64,000 bases of DNA, from NCBI GenBank assembly GCA_022791575.1, contig JAAVZI010000074.1, positions 1 through 64,000 on the forward strand, given 5' to 3'. Shown here piece by piece: positions 60,033-64,000 of this stretch. The notes below the pieces were generated by a model. That model was not told where the DNA came from, ran no database searches, and saw only the letters and a program-made list of their open reading frames with translations. The stretch is from Lachnospiraceae bacterium. GTDB lineage: Bacteria > Bacillota > Clostridia > Lachnospirales > Lachnospiraceae. The position numbers and the translations under genes are program-made. Numbering within the stretch: position 1 is the first letter of the stretch; each line of letters begins with the position of its first letter.

Positions 60033-63000
60033 TCACTGATCCAGCTCATCTTCAATCAGATTTACGGATACCAATGTCGATACTCCCTTTTCCTGCATGG
60101 TAATTCCATACAAACGATCTGCTGCTGCCATCGTGCCCCGCCTGTGTGTTATAATAATAAACTGCGTATGTTGGGTCAGTTTATGTAGATACTTTGCATA
60201 TCTGGTTACATTAGAATCATCCAAAGCTGCTTCAATTTCATCCAGAAGGCAGAATGGCGAGGGCTTTAAGTTCTGAATGGCAAATAGAAGTGCTATCGCC
60301 GTCAATGCCTTCTCACCGCCGGACAGCTGCATCATATTTCCTAGCTTTTTACCAGGAGGCTGAGAATTAATTCGAACCCCTGCCTCTAAAATATCCTCTT
60401 CTTCATCCAGTTCCAGCGTCCCTTTTCCGCCTCCAAACAATTCTCGGAAAACTTTATTGAATTCTATTTTGATTTCTTCAAATTTTTCTTGAAACTGTCT
60501 GCGCATTCCCTCTTCTAGTTCTTCGATAATACGCTGTAGTGTCTGCTCTGCCTCCAGCAGATCATTTCTCTGTCCATTTAAAAATTCATATCGTTCACTG
60601 ACATTTTTATAATCTTCTATAGAATTGACATTTACATCTCCCAGTCTGCGGATCTCATCTCTGGTCTGGCGAATCATCTGTTTCAGCTGGCTCCCGTCTG
60701 TATATTGCTCATTCTTTAAGGAAAGCGCTGCATGATAGGTCAGTTCGTACTCCTCCCACATATAATTGACCGAGGTTTCATGAGACTCTTCCAGCTTTTC
60801 CTTCTGGCCATCCAGCCTTGTACGTTCTTTATCCAAATCATTTTTTCGCTCCAGAAGTTTTTCACGTTTGTCCAAAAACTCCCGATTATCGGCAGATAAG
60901 CGGCTCTTTTCTTCACTTAACTGATTTAAGCGTTCTTTCTGTGACTTCTTTTCCTCTTCAGAAGCCTCGTATTCTTTCTGCATAGTCAGAATCTGCTGTT
61001 CTTTCTGGCTGCCTTCTGCATGAACCTGCGACTGTTCCTCTTCCAGCTTCTTTAATTCCAGCCGGAACCTGCTGCACTCTTCCTCCAGACGCTCCAGATT
61101 CTGTCGTACATTATCCCCTTTCTGCTGTAATCCTGCCTGATCCACCTGTTTTCCTGACAGACGGGTATTTACCTCTTCTTCGAACTTCTGTTCTTCCAGC
61201 AAATGAATCTGCCACTCATCAATTTGTTCATTTAAGGTTTCGATCTTGTTCTGAATCAACATCACTTCTTCGTGAATCTGTTTCTTTTGATAGCCAATAC
61301 TTTGAATCTGTTGCTCCATCTCATGCCCTTCATTTTGAAGGCTTTGATAACCTTTGGTTACTTCTTTCCTCTTCTCATTGGCCTGATTCAGATTCATTGT
61401 TATGGTATTTTGGTTCAAGTATGTTTCCTGTATCTCTCCAGATAATATCTGCTGCTGATTCTGGTTATCTGTAAGCCGTTCTTTTAGAGCAGCTACGCTC
61501 TGCTGCAGCTGTCCAGCCTCTTTCTTTACAGCTTCTGTCTTTCTAGTAAGCTCTTCGATCTCCCGGCGTCTTCCCAGAAGGTTGCTGCTGTTCTTAAACG
61601 CACCTCCGGTCATGGAACCCCCAGGATTAAACAATTCTCCCTCCAAAGTTACAATTCTGAGGGACTGTCGGTATTTTCTTGCAATGACTATAGCATGGTC
61701 CATAGTATCAACTACTAAAGTACGCCCCAGCAGATTATTCATAATCTTCTTATACTCTTCTTTGGTCTGAACCAGCCCGGAGGCTACTCCCAGAGCACCG
61801 GGTTCATGCAGTGCCTCTTCTCTAGTGAAGCCGCCAGAAGCATTGACACTATTTAACGGTAAAAAAGTCGCCCGCCCCAAGCGGTTCTGCTTTAGGTACT
61901 CAATCATCCGCTTTGCGGTCTGTTCGGTATCCGTCACAATATTCTGTATGTTACCGCCTAATGCCGTTTCAATTGCAGCCTCGTATTTCTTTTCTACCTT
62001 GATGATATCAGCAACAACACCTATTAATCCCTGATTTCTCTCCTTCTGCTCCATGACTCGACGTATGGCATTACTGTAGCCATCATAACGCTCTGTCATA
62101 TTAACCAGAGAATCCAGCCTTGACTGTTCTCTATGATATTCTGCCTGTAGCTCCTGCAGCCTTTCTGACTTTTGTCTCTGCATGTTCCGGCATTCTTGTT
62201 CTTGCTCCTTTAACTGCTTGTCCTTCTCTAGCAGCCCGGAAATCTTATCGGCAATCTCCTGTAACTGTTCTTCATAGTTTGTAATTGCCAGCTGATGCTC
62301 ACTTTCACTGGTTTTCATCGTCAGAATCTTCTGATTGAGTTCTGCTCTGCGGATCTTGATCTGCTCCAGCATGGTATCATAGCGCTGTTGTTTTCCCTGT
62401 GTAGCCGCTTTATCATTCAGCAGCTGTATAATACTATTCTTAGCCTCTTCTATCCGGTTATTATAATCGTGCAGGCTCTTTTGAACCTGTTCAAGACGGT
62501 TCTGGTCCTCTGCACTTTGCTGTTTCATTCGATTTAGCTGTTCTTTCAGTCCCTCTTGTTCCGCCTGCAGCTGTTCCTGCTGACTCGTCCGATCTGCAAT
62601 CTCCGCCAGAACAGCCTGTCTGCGGTTCTCAATTCTAATTGCCGTATCTTCTGTGGAATGAATCTGCTCTTTTAAAACATTCATCTCACCTTCCAGACGC
62701 TGGCTTAAAACAGACGCCTGGCTTAAGGAACTTCGGGCCTCATCCATACTGGCTTCTACATCTCTGGTCTGATTCTGAAGTGCTTCATAGGCTGACTTTG
62801 TCTCTTCGTACTGCCCCTGCGTCTCTCTGAATTCATCCTCTGCAATTACAATCTTATCTTCTATGTCCTTCAGCTGTTCTTTTATCCGCTCAACTTCTAT
62901 TAAGAACATATTAACATCATAGCATTTTAGCTCTTCTCTTTTCTTAAGATAGATTTTTGCCTTTTCTGCTTGTTTTTCCAGTGGGCCTACCTGCTTTTCC

Positions 63001-63593
63001 AATTCTGACAAAATGTCATTGATACGAACCAGATTCGCTCTCTCATTTTCCAGATTCTTCTGCGCTGTCTTCTTTCGTTTTTTGAATTTTACAATTCCAG
63101 CGGCTTCATCAAATAATTCCCGGCGTTCTTCTGGCTTTCCGCTGAGAATCTTGTCTATCTGTCCCTGTCCAATCAGAGAATAGCCCTCTTTCCCAATACC
63201 GGTATCATAGAATAATTCTTGAACGTCTTTTAAACGGCAGCTGGAACCATTGATTAAATATTCGCTTTCCCCGGAACGAAACACTTTTCTGGCAACGGTT
63301 ACTTCTTCAAATTCAACTGGCAGCTTGTGGTCTGCATTATCTAATGTAATAGCTACAAATGCGTACCCCAAAGGTTTGCGGTTTTCTGTTCCTGAAAAAA
63401 TAACGTCTTGCATATTGGCGCCACGAAGCTGTTTGGCACTCTGTTCTCCCAGTACCCAGCGAACAGCATCGCCGACATTACTTTTACCGCTTCCATTAGG
63501 CCCTACGATTCCAGTAATGCCGTTATGAAATTCAAATACAATCTTATTGGCAAAGGATTTGAATCCCTGCACTTCAATACTTTTTAGATACAT
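60033..63593 (-). CDS. smc: chromosome segregation protein SMC
   Basis: An 1186-residue condensin. N-terminal ATPase half with GPNGSGKSNVGDAVRW (about residues 32-47), two long coiled-coil arms, a hinge near residues 510-640 (GVVADIIKVEKKYEAAIETALG), and the C-terminal half with signature LSGGEKALTAIALLFAI and Walker B CLLDEIEAALDDSN. Start 63593 is chosen because AGAGGA precedes MYLKSIEVQGFKSF, the conserved N-terminus; the open frame upstream overlaps rnc. ScpA and ScpB partners are outside the window. Confidence 0.95.
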   Translation of the reverse strand: MYLKSIEVQGFKSFANKIVFEFHNGITGIVGPNGSGKSNVGDAVRWVLGEQSAKQLRGANMQDVIFSGTENRKPLGYAFVAITLDNADHKLPVEFEEVTVARKVFRSGESEYLINGSSCRLKDVQELFYDTGIGKEGYSLIGQGQIDKILSGKPEERRELFDEAAGIVKFKKRKKTAQKNLENERANLVRINDILSELEKQVGPLEKQAEKAKIYLKKREELKCYDVNMFLIEVERIKEQLKDIEDKIVIAEDEFRETQGQYEETKSAYEALQNQTRDVEASMDEARSSLSQASVLSQRLEGEMNVLKEQIHSTEDTAIRIENRRQAVLAEIADRTSQQEQLQAEQEGLKEQLNRMKQQSAEDQNRLEQVQKSLHDYNNRIEEAKNSIIQLLNDKAATQGKQQRYDTMLEQIKIRRAELNQKILTMKTSESEHQLAITNYEEQLQEIADKISGLLEKDKQLKEQEQECRNMQRQKSERLQELQAEYHREQSRLDSLVNMTERYDGYSNAIRRVMEQKERNQGLIGVVADIIKVEKKYEAAIETALGGNIQNIVTDTEQTAKRMIEYLKQNRLGRATFLPLNSVNASGGFTREEALHEPGALGVASGLVQTKEEYKKIMNNLLGRTLVVDTMDHAIVIARKYRQSLRIVTLEGELFNPGGSMTGGAFKNSSNLLGRRREIEELTRKTEAVKKEAGQLQQSVAALKERLTDNQNQQQILSGEIQETYLNQNTITMNLNQANEKRKEVTKGYQSLQNEGHEMEQQIQSIGYQKKQIHEEVMLIQNKIETLNEQIDEWQIHLLEEQKFEEEVNTRLSGKQVDQAGLQQKGDNVRQNLERLEEECSRFRLELKKLEEEQSQVHAEGSQKEQQILTMQKEYEASEEEKKSQKERLNQLSEEKSRLSADNREFLDKREKLLERKNDLDKERTRLDGQKEKLEESHETSVNYMWEEYELTYHAALSLKNEQYTDGSQLKQMIRQTRDEIRRLGDVNVNSIEDYKNVSERYEFLNGQRNDLLEAEQTLQRIIEELEEGMRRQFQEKFEEIKIEFNKVFRELFGGGKGTLELDEEEDILEAGVRINSQPPGKKLGNMMQLSGGEKALTAIALLFAIQNLKPSPFCLLDEIEAALDDSNVTRYAKYLHKLTQHTQFIIITHRRGTMAAADRLYGITMQEKGVSTLVSVNLIEDELDQ

Positions 63594-63594
63594 A

Positions 63595-64000
63595 CTAAAT
63601 CCTCTTTGCATTCTGCCGCTGCATATTCTGGGGCTGTTTTTTCGAACTTTTGTTCTCTTTATCCCGTAATACAAGAATGGTATGGTATGCAGCTTCCTGC
63701 TCCGCTGATTTTTTCGTACTTCCTGAGCCTTTGCCAAGTACACGGCCGCCAATCAAAGCCTCTACTTCAAATCGTTTATCATGATCCGGTCCTTCTTCCT
63801 TAATCAGGCGATAAGACAGTTCACAATTCCCCTGGCTCTGAACAATCTCCTGAAGGATCGTCTTGCTATCATAAAAGAGCTGCTTATTCTCAATATCTAT
63901 CAAAATGTAATTCTTAATAAACTCTTTTGCATTAGCAAAACCACCATCTAGGTAAATAGCACCGATTAGAGCCTCCATAGCATCTGAGGTAATCGAATTA
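63595..64000 (-). CDS. rnc: ribonuclease III, 3' part (gene runs off the window)
   Basis: The frame is open to the window edge, so only the C-terminal 134 codons are seen: the end of the nuclease domain (EALIGAIYLDGGFANAKEFI) and the double-stranded RNA-binding domain (LQEIVQSQGNCELSYRLIKEEGPDHDKRFEVEALIGG, GSTKKSAEQEAAYHTI). RNase III processes rRNA and mRNA. The stop codon abuts smc, giving the Firmicute order rnc-smc-ftsY. Confidence 0.92.
   Translation of the reverse strand, partial: NSITSDAMEALIGAIYLDGGFANAKEFIKNYILIDIENKQLFYDSKTILQEIVQSQGNCELSYRLIKEEGPDHDKRFEVEALIGGRVLGKGSGSTKKSAEQEAAYHTILVLRDKENKSSKKQPQNMQRQNAKRI

Overview
The window looks like chromosome from a low-to-middle GC, strictly anaerobic, spore-forming Firmicute of the class Clostridia, most likely Lachnospiraceae. 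The evidence is an Rnf complex, class III (anaerobic) ribonucleotide reductase, a Na+-pumping biotin decarboxylase cluster, cotJ spore-coat genes, and the Firmicute-type yloC-remA-gmk-rpoZ and rnc-smc-ftsY blocks. This is judged from protein families and was not tested by a database search.

Layout. 0.1-7.0 kb: a PHP phosphatase, a lone fabH with a surface transglutaminase-like gene, and a dut-nrdG-nrdD group read leftwards. 7.0-25.1 kb: the cotJABC spore-coat operon, whose cotJC gene is cut into two in-frame halves by a 16,883 bp element. 25.2-30.6 kb: the housekeeping operon yloC-remA-gmk-rpoZ-rimO-pgsA-cinA. 30.6-35.5 kb: a MITE-like palindrome, a frameshifted secreted-protein gene, apbE, nfi, gtrA and rhaA. 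35.5-40.6 kb: rnfCDGEAB. 40.7-47.7 kb: an RNase H-like exonuclease, cheR, rpsA, ispH, cmk, a flavoprotein and an RpiR regulator. 47.7-53.2 kb: a decarboxylase/transcarboxylase cluster. 53.3-64.0 kb: dacF, two phosphorelay proteins, an AEC transporter, ilvA, ftsY, a second MITE copy, smc and the 3' part of rnc.

The main discovery is the element inside cotJC. The first 68 codons of cotJC (24567 down to 24364) and the last 145 codons (7480 down to 7043) lie 16.9 kb apart on the same strand. Both junctions carry the 12-bp repeat ATGTGCCAGTTC. Recombination at this repeat would restore an uninterrupted 213-residue CotJC. Joining the two inner ends of the element rebuilds an attP-like site with perfect 11-bp inverted arms placed exactly 13 bp on each side of a TC dinucleotide in the repeat. 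The element encodes an intact large serine recombinase (9476-11020) and no recognisable phage genes. This is the layout of skin-type sporulation intervening elements, but in cotJC. I infer that it is excised in the mother cell during sporulation; this is untested.

The element's cargo is composite. An AT-rich left part holds a LytTR regulator, the recombinase and a kinase-like protein. A visibly more GC-rich part (about 13.3-22.3 kb) holds a MarR/TauE pair, a two-component system, an ECF sigma/anti-sigma pair, and an RNA-repair pair (HD-Pnk end-healing enzyme plus RNA ligase). At the right end are a possible small RNA with a C-rich loop and an AraC protein fused to a degenerate RelA/SpoT-like HD domain.

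Elsewhere, apbE probably flavinylates RnfG and RnfD, and the decarboxylase cluster and Rnf both couple metabolism to a cation gradient. Promoters, operators and terminators are called by eye. No tRNA, rRNA or CRISPR array was seen.
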